Assembly: GCA_034406715.1 (NCBI GenBank)
Contig: CP137872.1
Coordinates: 682,001 to 746,000 of the forward strand
Reading direction: 5' to 3'
Source: Rhodotorula mucilaginosa
Taxonomy: Eukaryota > Basidiomycota > Microbotryomycetes > Sporidiobolales > Sporidiobolaceae
Length of the DNA: 64,000 nucleotides
Below are positions 12,335 to 23,234 of the stretch, piece after piece. Both the position numbers and the translations under genes were made by a program. Every line of letters begins with the position of its first letter. Position 1 is the stretch's first letter. Under the pieces are notes generated by a model, which was not told the origin of the DNA, did no database searches, and was given only the letters and a program-made list of their open reading frames with translations.

Positions 12335-13979
12335 CTAAGCGCTAGCCGAAGCCGGCGCCGGAGTCTGGTCCTCGAGCTTCTTGAGAGGCACCGGCTCGGA
12401 CAGCTGGGCCGTGGGAACGCCGAGGTGGATGAGCCTGTCCGTGTGCAAAGATTGTCAGTGACCGATTATGATGGCAGCAGCAGCGAGAGAAGAGCCGAGA
12501 CGCACTTGCTAAAGGCCTTGGAGAAGTCGGAGAAGAAGGCGTCCTCGTCCTTGGCGTACTTCTGAGCATAAGGCTTGAATTCCTTGTCGGTCGAAAGAGC
12601 CATGTCGGTCCGCAGCTGGAAAGAGCGGTGTATCATGTCAGTCAGGAGCGAAGCATGAGCACGAGTGAGAAAACGCACCATCATGAGACTGTGGTCCGAC
12701 TTGTTCTCGTACTGAGGAGGTCCCTTCCACTTGCGCTCCTGCCACTGCTCCTCAAACAGAAGGCGGAAGTACTCGTTCCTGGGAGAGCGAAGGTGTCAGC
12801 GGAGCGATTCTCCTGAGGTCAGCGAAAGCCCCGTTACTCACGAGAAGGTCGTCGGCGCGTACTGCAGGCGAGAAGGCACAATCGTGTGAGCTCAGACGGT
12901 CCGTAGACGAAGAAAGAGAGAAACCGAGTAGAACGCACCTGCCACGGTCCGTCAAAGCCCGAGCGGTCAATGTGGCACCTTCCGAGCGCGTGAGCACCCG
13001 AAAGAGCGACGATCTCGTTGTCGTTGAAGCCCATGCGGTAGAAGATCTTGCGAATGTGGTCTGCGCCCTTGTCGCCGTCCGGCAGGCGGCCGTCCGGGGT
13101 GCAGTTCTCGACGTTGCTGCAACGCGGATAAATTAAGGGTGGCATTAGCAAAGCGGCCGTCTTGGCTACGAGAAAAGCGAAATACGAGCGTACCCGTCCT
13201 TGCGTCCAGCCCTCCAGGGGATGTAAGGTCCACCGAGCTCCTGAACTGCGCAAACACCGGCGAGGGTCTGCGGAAACAAAGATCGGTATCAGCTCACGAG
13301 ACATCGCCGCACGGTGGAGATTCTTACCCAAAGGTCCGAGTAGGTGATCTGCGGGAACTTCTTCTTGATCGGCTCGAGGTGGTTGCGGGCGTGTTCCAGA
13401 CCAGCGTTGGCGCCGTGGTTTGCCTCGGGAGCGAAGCGCATGGTGGCACCGTTCGATCCGCCGTTTCTGCGAATCGTCGCTCGAGATGGTCAAGACTTGT
13501 CGATTGCCGGCGGCGACACTGTTTGCAAACTTACCCAGTGTTCTTGTCGTAGGTCCCCGACGCGTGCCAAGCGAGACGAACGAGAACGGGGCCGTAAGAG
13601 CCGTCTGCAGAATGCGGGCAATCAGAGTCAGCACATGTGCGTCCAGAGCCATCTCTGTTCCGCGCAGGTTAGACAACACACCGTCGTAGTTGTCGTCATC
13701 GAGCGAGTCTGCGATCGCGTTGTAGACCGCCTGGTAGTCGACCTCCTGCGGGCTCGCGGCATCCTTGACCGTGCGGGCATCGTTCGGATCGGGGCGGGCG
13801 TAGAAGTAGAGGCCACCGCCGATGACGGCGGCTCCGAGAGCACCGTACAGCAAGTTGCTGTTGGACTTGGTCTCGGACGGGCCCGAAGCGAAGCCGCGAC
13901 GACCGGCGGTGCGGGCCATCTGCGGGGCAGCGCGGACGGCAAGGCGCGGCGTGGCGCGGAGGACGGAAGCAAAGGCCAT
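12335..13979 (-). CDS. CCP1: Mitochondrial cytochrome c peroxidase
   Basis: Class I haem peroxidase that reduces H2O2 with electrons from cytochrome c in the intermembrane space. Nine exons: 13979-13682, 13604-13535, 13466-13328, 13267-13194, 13116-12939, 12861-12842, 12778-12679, 12615-12506, 12434-12335 (362 residues, as usual for the precursor). The N-terminus is an Arg-rich mitochondrial presequence followed by a hydrophobic segment (about 42-61), the bipartite sorting signal. Distal haem residues are in [13 protein letters not shown] (Arg, Trp, His), the proximal His in [13 protein letters not shown], and the radical-forming Trp in [17 protein letters not shown]. Exon 6 is only 20 bases. 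The whole gene lies in the spacer of the inverted repeat, so recombination between the arms could invert it. Confidence 0.95.
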
Positions 13980-14590
13980 CTCGGTCTGCTGGGATGAAGA
14001 ACAGCTTGTCAGGGCGTGTGCGTGCTCACTCGCCTCTGCGCGAGTGTAGCTGGGCGTGCTTGAAGAAGCGTGTCGCGGTGGCAGCCGGACACCGAGTGGG
14101 GGAGATGTCGCCTGGCAAGTATGCGACGAGGATGCGGGCGGTTGCTATAGGGGAGTCATCAATGTCTACTTACCGACAGGAAGTGAGTTCGCCGAGGCTG
14201 GAAAGAGACGATGCTAGAGCCAAGGAAGGGAGGCGAGGCCAAACGGGAGATTGCCGTCGTTGCCATTTGTCAGCGCGCGTTTGAGAAGGCGCTCTCGCTC
14301 CGCCGGCAGCCGCTCCTTCGCCCTCTTCTGATTGGCTCGCAACCAGTTCCTGCACGAGTCTGCCATGCTACACAGACGCTAGAGACCTTGCGTGGCATCC
14401 GGACCTTCGAGAGCCTCTGTCTCTGCTATCCGATGCCCTCCGGCCCGCCTCGCTGCGTCCAAAAGTACACCTTCGAAGGTTGAATCAAGGCGCGCACGCC
14501 TCCCCTTGACCACTTGCTGGCTTCTTTCTTTCGACTACATCCTCCTCTCATACCTCGCTACATCTCAACCAGCTGAGGATATGGGCATGA
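13980..14590. promoter_or_regulatory. Intergenic region upstream of CCP1
   Basis: About 610 bases lie between the CCP1 start (minus) and the right repeat arm. It should contain the CCP1 promoter and 5' leader. Short open frames are present but have no family resemblance or coding signal that I recognise. Confidence 0.4.
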
Positions 14591-15962
14591 CGACCGGACG
14601 CCAAGCACATAAGGAGACACGCCACCGACCTTGCACTCACCTTTGGCGGCATTCGGGAACGGCGAAGCAAGCGTTGTGGACTCGAAGTGGTCAAGCACCG
14701 CTGCGGTGACGAAAGTCCGGAATTTGGGTCTGGATATGGCGAGTCTGGCACCCTGCTCAGTACACCCCTTCGGGGGTTGTATACATTAAATTTGGTTAGT
14801 CTTGCGCCAAATGCACAGACTCTTCTATCAGGCATCGTTTCTTACCCCTCGACTACAAAATTCTCAGGAACGATACAGAGAAGATTAGCATGGCCCCTGC
14901 ACAAGGATGACACGCACGATCAGATGGGTTGCACTTCGGTGCTCAATTTTTTTGCCACTTTTCCCTCTGCGGCTCGATTGTGCGAGAGCCCCGAAGGGAG
15001 CTTTACGCGTCGGAGAAGTCTCCAGAGCGGGCGAGCAATTGCTCCGGAAGCGACCGGCGGAAGCATGCACCTTTACAACCTCTCAAAGCCCTTCCCGGGA
15101 CTTGCGTACACCTGCTATTTTTTGAATTTCTACAGGGGCCAAGCCACATAATATCCGTAACTATGGCGATACGACGGTGCGTTTCAGGCTTCAGACCGCC
15201 GAGGCCGAGTGAAAGAGCGACCGCTCGCTCTTCCCTTTGAATATCTGAATTCCCAGATTGCAACGAGGCCTGACTATCCTTCAGTAGCCCTCGGACCGTC
15301 CTGTCTCGCTTGCTTACTCTCTCAGGCGGACATTGTCTAGCCGTCGGCGTCAACTCTTCAATCATGACTCCGGCCACGCGAGGAACTGCGCGGTCTGCGC
15401 CACCCGGTCCTTTTGCCTTCCCGATCGCGCGGCGTCTCCTGTATATCACTCGGAGAGCTTGACTCGTCGGTGCATGCGGGAAGGCTTACATATCGTACAG
15501 CGCGGACGTCTGCATCTAGTCGCGCGAGGTGAGCGGAGGCGAACGCCAGCAAGGAGCAGCCCAAGGTTTGCGCAGTGTGGCGACGCAGTCCCGTTCACCC
15601 GCCCAGCATCTCCAGCATACCGCCACTATGCACATTCTGGATCAATCAGCGCGAAAAATAGCAGCTTCCGAATCCATGAGCACACGGGAAAAACACGCGG
15701 CCCTGCCGCAACTTTCTCCCCCTCGACAACAAGCAACAGGAATAACACTTCATCGTCGGAGAGAGCACTCTTCCGCCTACACGCTTTATACGTTCTCCTT
15801 GCGCGCCTCCCGTGCCTCTGCCTCGCTCAAGAGTTCCGCGAGCCGGGTTTCCCACACCGACACTTCGGCCAGTTTCTGCTCGAGGCTTTGTTTTTCCTCT
15901 TGCAGCGCGAGGCGCTTCTCCCAGTCGAGCGGGCCGAACGCGTACTCGCCCCCGCCGAGCAA
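14591..15962. repeat. Inverted repeat, right arm (copy B)
   Basis: Reverse complement of 10531-11903. This arm is probably the parental copy, because the ABC-transporter exon in it (15786-15962) is joined to the full gene. The inner boundary is at CGACCGGACG, the outer boundary at the start of the transporter's last exon. Between U6 and the transporter stop codon (14954-15785, about 830 bases) I recognise no further gene, yet much of this stretch (to about 15425) is kept without visible difference between arms. Confidence 0.95.
14760..14953 (+). ncRNA. U6 spliceosomal snRNA, copy B, with an mRNA-type intron
   Basis: U6 forms the spliceosome active site with U2. Exon 1 runs from about 14760 to 14794 and holds the 5' hairpin (CCCC-TTCG-GGGG). 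The intron is 14795-14867 (GTTAGT ... CTCAG, with a CGACTAC branch-like motif). Exon 2 starts GAACGATACAGAGAAG and continues with the AGC triad and internal stem-loop (CCCCTGCACAAGG), then a TTCG hairpin, ending in T7 at 14947-14953. Spliceosomal introns in U6 are documented in Schizosaccharomyces pombe and in Rhodosporidium/Rhodotorula. Having both a Pol III-type terminator and an intron means this Pol III product would have to be spliced. The 5' end is approximate. Confidence 0.92.
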
Positions 15963-18900
15963 CTGGAAGTGCGCATGGCTCGGTCAGAACCCGGGCCACG
16001 AAAAGAAAAGCTTCCGCGACTGACCTGCAGGATGTAATTGTGGTATTTCCAAAGCGAAGGACGGTGTGAGACGGTCAAGAGCGTGATGCCGAGTTCTGAA
16101 CAGTAAAGAACGATCGTCAGTCGAGCTCGCATCGAAGCGCCGCATGCTGCGACCCGTGTACGTACCGGTTGCGCGCTCGTAAAAAGTCTGCTCGACCTCG
16201 AGCGTGACGGCACTGGTGCACTCGTCGAGGATCGCGTACTGTTTGTAAACTCTCAAAGTCAGCTTCGCGTGCTTCTTGAGCCGGAGAGTCACCGAAAATG
16301 AAGTACCTTGGGACGGTGGTAGAACAACCGGGCCATCGCCAGCCTCTGCTTATCCCCACCAGAGAGCGCATCTCGCCACTCGCGCTGCGTATCCCAACCG
16401 CCTTCCCGCTCGACGATCGCTTCGAGATCGAGGAGGTGCAGAATGCGAACGAGGTCCGAGTCGGTGACGCCGCGCGCGTGCATTTGCGCGCGCGAGTGCG
16501 GGTAAATGATCTGATCGCGGAGGGTTCCGAGCGAGAGGTAGGGTCGCTGCGGGATGTAGGTGAACTCGGACGCCGGCGGCTTCGTCACGGTCCCGCCTGC
16601 ACACAAGACTCGCGATGTAAGTAGAGCCCGCTAGTCCATGCGCTGGCGGAGAGCACGCACCATAGATTGGCCACAGTCCGCCGAGGATGCGGAAAAGGGA
16701 CGATTTGCCGGTCCCGTTTCCACCGACGACGAGCAGATGTTGCTGTCACAACGAACAGGGTCAGACTGAAGTCAGAGCGATGGCCAGCTTTCGAAGCGAG
16801 GAAGGAAAAATGCTCACGCCCGGCTTGACGTAAAAGCTCAAGCTCTTGATCAAGACGTCGCCTGCGGGGAAGAGTCCCAGAAGTCAGGACGCGGGAAGTG
16901 TGAGGGTCAATGTCGGGAAGGAGAGACGTACCATTCGGGGTTACAATCGGAACGCGGTCAAATACGATTTCGTTCTCCGAGTGGATGACCTTGCCCCGAC
17001 CTTGCAGCACTGCACGTCCGCCACAGTCCGGTCAGAGACCAGGGAAAATTGAGGAAAGCAATCCCACTATCCTGACTCACTCTTGGCATTCTCTGCGACT
17101 TCGTCGTCCTTTCCGACGGTCCGTCCGGCGGTACTGCCGCCACCGACAAGCTTCTTCTGATACCGGCCCGCCTTGACATCCTCCATCGTGTCCAGCAGCT
17201 CCGACACTCGCGCCGTGTAGCCGGACAACTCGGACAGGTCGCGGTACGTAGACATGAGCCGCTGGCGTTCGAGAGGAAACTTGTCAGCTCCAAAAGGACG
17301 CGATGGAGGGATCATGGCCTCGACTTACCCCAAGAGCGTCCGAGGCCGAAAGGAGAAGTCGACGATTCGTGACAAAGCCTGCGAAAGAATACAGCCGTCA
17401 GTTCTGGGCCAGACCGGGCGAGAGTGGCGCGGAATTCGCCCAATTCACCTTCGGTTCTCGAGCCAAAATCGACGCTGGCGAGGACACCGCCGAGACCTCC
17501 ACCGCCGCCGCCAAACAGGCGCGCTCCGAAGACCGGAACAGCGCAGACGCAGAGGCCGAGACTGCCCCAGAACCACTTGACGATCGATTCCTCGACGATC
17601 GAGTAGACCATGCGCATCCGCAGGATGCGGTTGATGTGCTTCAAGAGGGCAAAGTAGCCTCGCTCGATTAGGTTCTTCTCGGTTTGGGATCCTCGCAGGA
17701 ACGCGACCTCCTCGGCGTGCTCGACCAGGCGCGTGTGCGAGAAACGGTATTCGCCTTCGAGGCGCTGCTCCTCGGCGGCATAGCGTCCGAAAGGTGGCGT
17801 CGCCCACTTGACTGTCGAGCACAGAGAGTTAGTTCAGGGTTATGATGCGCGCTCGTGACGGGCGAATGAGCGTGGCTTTTTGGCTTACGCAGCGCAGCCG
17901 AGACCTGCACGATGGCAGTCAAGGCGATGAGACCTTCTGCGCCCACGTTCTGCGAGAGCTTGGCGTTATATATGATGACATCCAGTACCGGTTTGGCGAT
18001 GTTACCGCTGACAAACAGCAAGCAGCACCTAGTCAGTCACATGTCCATGTCGAGTCGCATCTGGAGGCTTACTAGATCTCGGCGAGCGAGTTGCTGAATT
18101 TTTGAATGTCGACGACGATGAGTTGGTCGGCGTTCTTGATGCGGTCGTCGAGGTTGCCGAGCGCATAGAACGTCGAGCCTTCGAGGTAGTCCTCGTGCAC
18201 CTTCTTGGTGAGCCGGGTTCGGTAAGCGATCGCTGTAGGAGGGAGGCAGGTCAGCTGTTGTTTGACACAGGATCACCATCGTTGAGGCAAGAGAAAAACA
18301 TACCCAGTTTGCTCTGGAGGTACGTCAGCATGGAGTTGGTGTAGGTGGCCGGGATGGCGATGGCGATCCAGGTCAAGATGCGCAGGAAAAAGACTCTCGG
18401 CTGCGCGCGCACGAGGGCGGAGACGATCGCGCCGTCGAGGGAGGCTATGTAGAGGGAGAGGGCGGTGCGAGCGACGAGGAAGAAGGTGTGCAGGAGCAGG
18501 AGAGAGGCTTCCTTTGAGCGGTACGAGGGCAGGACGATCCGCAGGAGGCGGGACAAGCGCTGCCAAAAGACGGCGTCGACCTGCAGCATGTACAACCGCG
18601 CGTCAGGATCTGGCGTCCGATATTGACTCGGGAGGAGTCGTGCGTTGGGCTCGTCGGCTGCTTTGACCTACCTCGACGCGCGGTCCTCGCCTCTTTGACC
18701 GCGACTTTGTACTTCCGGTGGTGGCGGCGCCTCCCTTGACCTCGTCAGCACCTTGAGACATGGTCTGTAAGGTTTGCGAAGGTGCGCCCTGTGCCGATGC
18801 GCTTGCTTTTGCCTTCTTCTTGGCCGATGCACTTCCCGTCAATCCCGCGTAGGTCTGCCCCGTCATTCACACTCAGTCAGCTCGCGCGGTCCTCGGGATT

Positions 18901-19063
18901 GGGACACCAGGACCTGAACTCTCACATTCTGGAGGACATAGGCCGAGAATGCGACCATGAGGAGGTTCGAGTAGCGGCGTCGGTGAGCGAGGTAATGCGC
19001 GATGAGCGGCCGTGCGTACTGCTCGACGGCTCCCCGCCGCAGGGTCGACTGAGCCGGTGCCAT
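15786..19063 (-). CDS. Peroxisomal ABCD-family half ABC transporter (Pxa1/Pxa2-like)
   Basis: Half-size transporter that as a dimer imports long-chain acyl-CoA into peroxisomes for beta-oxidation. Fifteen exons: 19063-18926, 18854-18672, 18580-18304, 18232-18073, 18007-17889, 17811-17449, 17378-17329, 17261-17081, 17009-16932, 16861-16818, 16742-16661, 16596-16307, 16238-16166, 16095-16025, 15962-15786 (761 residues). The membrane domain includes the ABCD EAA-like stretch [20 protein letters not shown]. One nucleotide-binding domain follows: Walker [10 protein letters not shown], signature LSGGDKQR (Asp where Glu is usual), Walker [11 protein letters not shown] and switch His in TVSHRP. The last exon encodes an acidic coiled-coil tail (about 58 residues), and it alone is duplicated in the left repeat arm. 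Pxa1 versus Pxa2 cannot be decided by eye. Confidence 0.9.
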
Positions 19064-19738
19064 CCTTTCCCAAGGTTCAAGTCGCCTTGAGGCTCCTGTG
19101 TGCGCGCTCGACGGCACCGACGAGGCTGCACGCGGGCTCACAAGACCGGGCAGTGGTGGGGCGGCGGCACAAAGCGGCGAGGTCGTGGAAGGAGCAGCGG
19201 TGACGGCTGGAGGCACTTAGCGACTTGTTTCTGCCGATTCACTACGGTCACTTGGCCTCACGAGAGGTCTGCAGCCGACAAAGGAGTCGCCGGATGCAGC
19301 GCACGCGGATGAGCGTGACAGCGGTGTCCGGTCCTCTTTCGCGGAAGTGTCGGCTGCAGTGTAACTATGGTCTCACAAAGAATGTCATACTGAGAAGTGA
19401 AACGCTGTGGACTAGAGCAAGAACCACGCGTCCATTGAAGATATAGCTTCTTCTCGGAGAGCGTCCCCCTGTTGGCTCGCCGAGGGTGACGTGGCACAAG
19501 TTGACGTCGCCGTCTCGGTCAAGTCTCGGTTGCGCAAACTTGGAGCTCAACGTTCCTTTTCCCCTCGTCTCATTGACAGAAAGAAGACTCTCGGAGGTGA
19601 GCACGCGCATCTTGCCACTCACCGCACCTTGTCCCCGTCGAGGTGTTGACTGGCAAAGCCTCTGCCGCCGCCGCCGATTCTTCTCCTCACGTTTGCCGCC
19701 CCACATCCCGCAGACTCTCTCCGACCCTCTTGCCAGCC
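19064..19738. promoter_or_regulatory. Divergent intergenic region between ABC transporter and trehalose phosphorylase
   Basis: About 675 bases between two divergent start codons, expected to contain both promoters. The part next to 19739 is rich in C and T. I see no gene. Confidence 0.4.
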
Positions 19739-22700
19739 ATGCCGAACGACCTTATCGACACGTCTAGGCTAACGCTGCCGATCCACGACCTGATCGAACG
19801 CTCGCCGACCCCTCACAGCATCACCAACCGCCGCCTCGACCTCTCCAAGAAGAAACACCGAAAGTCAGTCTCACTCATCGTCGCCAGGAAGGGCGTAGAA
19901 GTCCCCGCCTTGTCCGTGACCTTGTGCACTCGACCACCGTTGACGTCATTTAAAACTGTTCGTACAGGCCCTCCGCACCTCTCCAGACCGTCTTTGTCGG
20001 AGTCGCAGTCCGCGAACGCCCGGACCTTGACGACAGGGGCGCAGAGTACGCCATCGCCGTCAGCGATGGCAGCGGTATTGTCCAGGTGCGCCCTGGAGGT
20101 GCTTTCACATCTTCGCCCTAATCGCTGACATCGACTCGACATGCGTCTAGAGCGAGCACAGCTTCCGCCCCAAGGGAGAAACGGGCATCGACGCCCTCGA
20201 GTATATGTTTGACCTCGCCGACAAGTATACCTCGCAGCGCGGTCACAAGGTACGCCCGGGTTCTCCTCTTGACCCTCGATCCCTTCCTTCCTTCAGTACT
20301 GACTGTGATAACGCGACCCCCGGCGCACGCAGATCTCGATCGTGGCTGTTGCTCGTACCTTGGACGGGCTCGACCCGAGCATGACTTTTTACGCCGACAA
20401 AGAGCGCAGGGACACGAACGTGCACTTTCTCACGCGCGTCTGGCTCCACCTCGACGCGATCCCGTTCCTCTCGTCTCGTGAAGCCGCCGAGGGCAAGTTC
20501 TCGCTCGACGGACAAGCGACGGCCGCGATCGACGAGGCCCTCGCAACCCTGGTGCCGATGTCGACGTCGACGGTCAAGATCATGCTCAGTCCGCTTAGGC
20601 AGGTACTCGGTGAGCTCAACTCGCCGCTGTTACTCTTTGAGCTGCCAGCCAAGCCGGATTTCTGATACTTTTGCCTCGCCGCAGTCGACGCCGACTTCCG
20701 CGTCCGGCTTTACGGCCTCGCCCTCCTTAGGCAGGTGACCTCGCCCGCGCTCTGGTCGGCGTTCACCTCCCTTGGCGACGCCCTCGCCGCGCAAAAGACC
20801 AACATCAGCTTCTTCTCGGCGACCCCGCGCGGTGGCGGAGTCGCGCTCATGCGCCATTCGCTCATGCGCGTCTGGCACATGACCGGCCTCGACGTTCGCT
20901 GGTTCGTTCCCGACGGAGACCCCGCCGTCTTCAACATCACGTAAGCCGCAGCGTGTGCCTCGCTTCAAACTTCTGCGTGCGGTCCTCTGACTCTTCTTTT
21001 CGTGCCTGGCTGACCGCTCACCTTTTCTCGCCACCTCCCCCCTTCACCACACGCACACCGGCTTTATGCATGCAGCAAGCGCAAGTTCCACGTAAGACAG
21101 CCTCCTTGTGCCGAGGCATTTTGGATGTCGTAGCTCACCCACGCACTTGGGTTCCGCACAGAACGTTCTTCAAGGCGTGGCGGAACCGGATATCCTCTTG
21201 CACGAGGACGACAAGAAATTGTTCGAAGCGTGGACGGCGCACAACTTCAAGCGCTACTGGGCCGGCGAGGACAGTCCGCTGCGTCGACTCGACATTGCCG
21301 TCATTGACGACCCGCAGCGTGAGCCTTCCTCCAGCCTTGACGATGGCTCAAGAGTGACACTAACCTCCTAGAGCTCACCAGTCACTGCGATGATCCCGAT
21401 CATTCGCCGCGAGTCGCCGCGTACCAAGATCGTGTACCGCTCGCACATCCAGAGTACGGCCCACTTACCTTCGCCGAGTCCCCTCGCAGACTTGGACACC
21501 GTTTGCTGATCTTGGTAACCTTTCTCAGTCCGCTCGGACCTCATCGACAACGGCGTGCAACAGCAGAAGACTACGTGGGACTATCTCTGGGGGTTCATCA
21601 AACAGGCCGATCTCTTTGTCGCGGTAAGGATGCTCGTTGTTTCCGCACGCGAGCATCCAAGCTCATGTCGCACAATTTGTACAGCACCCGGTCGAAGCGT
21701 TTGTTCCGAAAGTCGTCAAGGACACTCTTCCGGTCGTGTACATGCCTCGTAAGCTCCCGTTCACTTCAGCGGATCTTGTGTTTTCGAATGGTGGGCCTGA
21801 ATGTCCTCCCGCGCGTCAGCCTCGACCGACCCGCTCGACGGACTCAACAAGCCTCTGAGGCGCGAGCACATGAACGGCTACCGCCACACGTTCGACTCTG
21901 CTGCTCACGTGCGTTGCGTCGTCCTTCACGTCCGCCTTGTCTCCATTGATCACGCCAGGCTGATCGCCCAACTTTCCCTCGACAGAGCTCGGACGGCCGC
22001 CACATCGACTGGAAGCGCGGCTACATCATCCAAGTGGCGCGATTCGACCCGTCCAAGGCAAGTAGACCGTGCTCAAGACTTCAAGAAGACCAGCCGAAAC
22101 TGACCCCCCTGTCGCGTCCCTGCAGGGTATTCCGGACCTCGTCGAAGGTTACCGTATCTTCCGCGAAGAGCTCGCAAAGTCAAACAGCACCGGTCCAGCG
22201 CCGCAGCTCATCATGGTGCGTCCGATGGTGTTTCTGCGCAAGAGTGCCGCCGAGCTTTGCTAATGTCTCTGCCCGCGCCGGATACAGACCGGTCACTCGT
22301 CGGTCGACGACCCGGACGGCACGATGGTCCTTCACCAGTTGCAGGAGCAGATCAGCGATGAAAAGTTCGCCAAGATCCGCGACGACATCTACGGAATTCG
22401 CGCGCCGCCGTCGGGTATGTCTCTCTCTGTGGTCAAACTTGAGCGCTTCCTCCGCTGACTGACTCGCGCACTCCTGGACAGACCGTTTGCTCAACGCCAT
22501 GCTCCGCGGCGCCGACGTTGTCTGCCAAGTCTCGACTCGCGAAGGATACGAAATCAAGGTGACGGAAGCGATCCACAAGCGCAAATGGGTCATCGCATCG
22601 AACGCGGGTGGCATTCCTCTGCAAATCCGCCAAGGCAGGGACGGCGAGATTGTCGAGCCCTCTGATCCCGAGGGTATCGCCCGCGCGTTGATCAAGTTTT

Positions 22701-23103
22701 ACTCGTCGGACAAGCTAAAGGCGAGCAGGAACGAGATGACGGCGAACGACGTCGATCACGTTCGTGGCGGTCGAGAGTGAGTCGACGAGTGTGTGGACCT
22801 GAGCGGCCGTGACTTCGCTGACTCACCGAACATCGCGCTTCGTCCCTTACTGACAGCGGAGAGGCCGGCGACGGACCTTCAGAGCGCGACCTGACGACCG
22901 GCAATGCGAGCATGTGGCACCTCATCTTTGCCAAGCTCGTCGGCATTTCGGGCCACACCGAGCTGCCGGACGAAACCAAGGCGATCCTCGACCGTCTCGA
23001 GATCTCGCGCGACGGCAAGCTCGCGTGCGACTTGTCGAGCATCCAGAACCAGCGCGTTTGGGAAGTCCTCGTCAAGGGCTTCGACGAGCAGAAGAAGCGT
23101 TGA
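19739..23103 (+). CDS. Trehalose phosphorylase, retaining GT4 type (Ccg-9-like)
   Basis: Cytosolic glycosyltransferase-4 fold enzyme that reversibly splits trehalose with phosphate to glucose and glucose-1-phosphate; the Neurospora relative is clock-controlled gene 9. Sixteen exons: 19739-19863, 19968-20085, 20151-20249, 20333-20609, 20685-20940, 21076-21091, 21162-21318, 21382-21453, 21529-21623, 21685-21748, 21820-21908, 21986-22057, 22126-22215, 22288-22414, 22482-22776, 22857-23103 (732 residues). Support: HDDPQLTAMIPIIRRE-type Rossmann segment, PIIRRESPRTKIVYRSHIQIR, WKRGYIIQVARFDPSKGIPD and the EX7E motif EGYEIKVTE of the donor site, followed by AGGIPLQI. Exon 6 is a 16-base micro-exon. 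The intron after exon 12 begins GCAAGT (22058), a GC-AG intron. A trehalose synthase label is sometimes used for the same family. Confidence 0.93.
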
Positions 23104-23234
23104 AAGTCGCCGTATGTTTCATATATTTACCTTTCATAGTTCATATTCCCATAATCCAGAAGGATACAGCGTTCCCGTATAAAGTCAATTAAAACTCGTT
23201 GCATCGAAACAAGGCGCCTGCGGGATACACCCGC

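Noticed and set aside
15000-15200. A second small RNA gene next to U6 (T-rich run near 15116 looks like a Pol III terminator)
   Set aside because: No recognisable RNA sequence or structure precedes it, and a single T run is weak evidence.
10531-15962. The inverted repeat as terminal repeats of a transposon carrying CCP1
   Set aside because: The arms contain U6 and a host exon, no transposase, and no target-site duplication; a duplication with gene conversion fits better.
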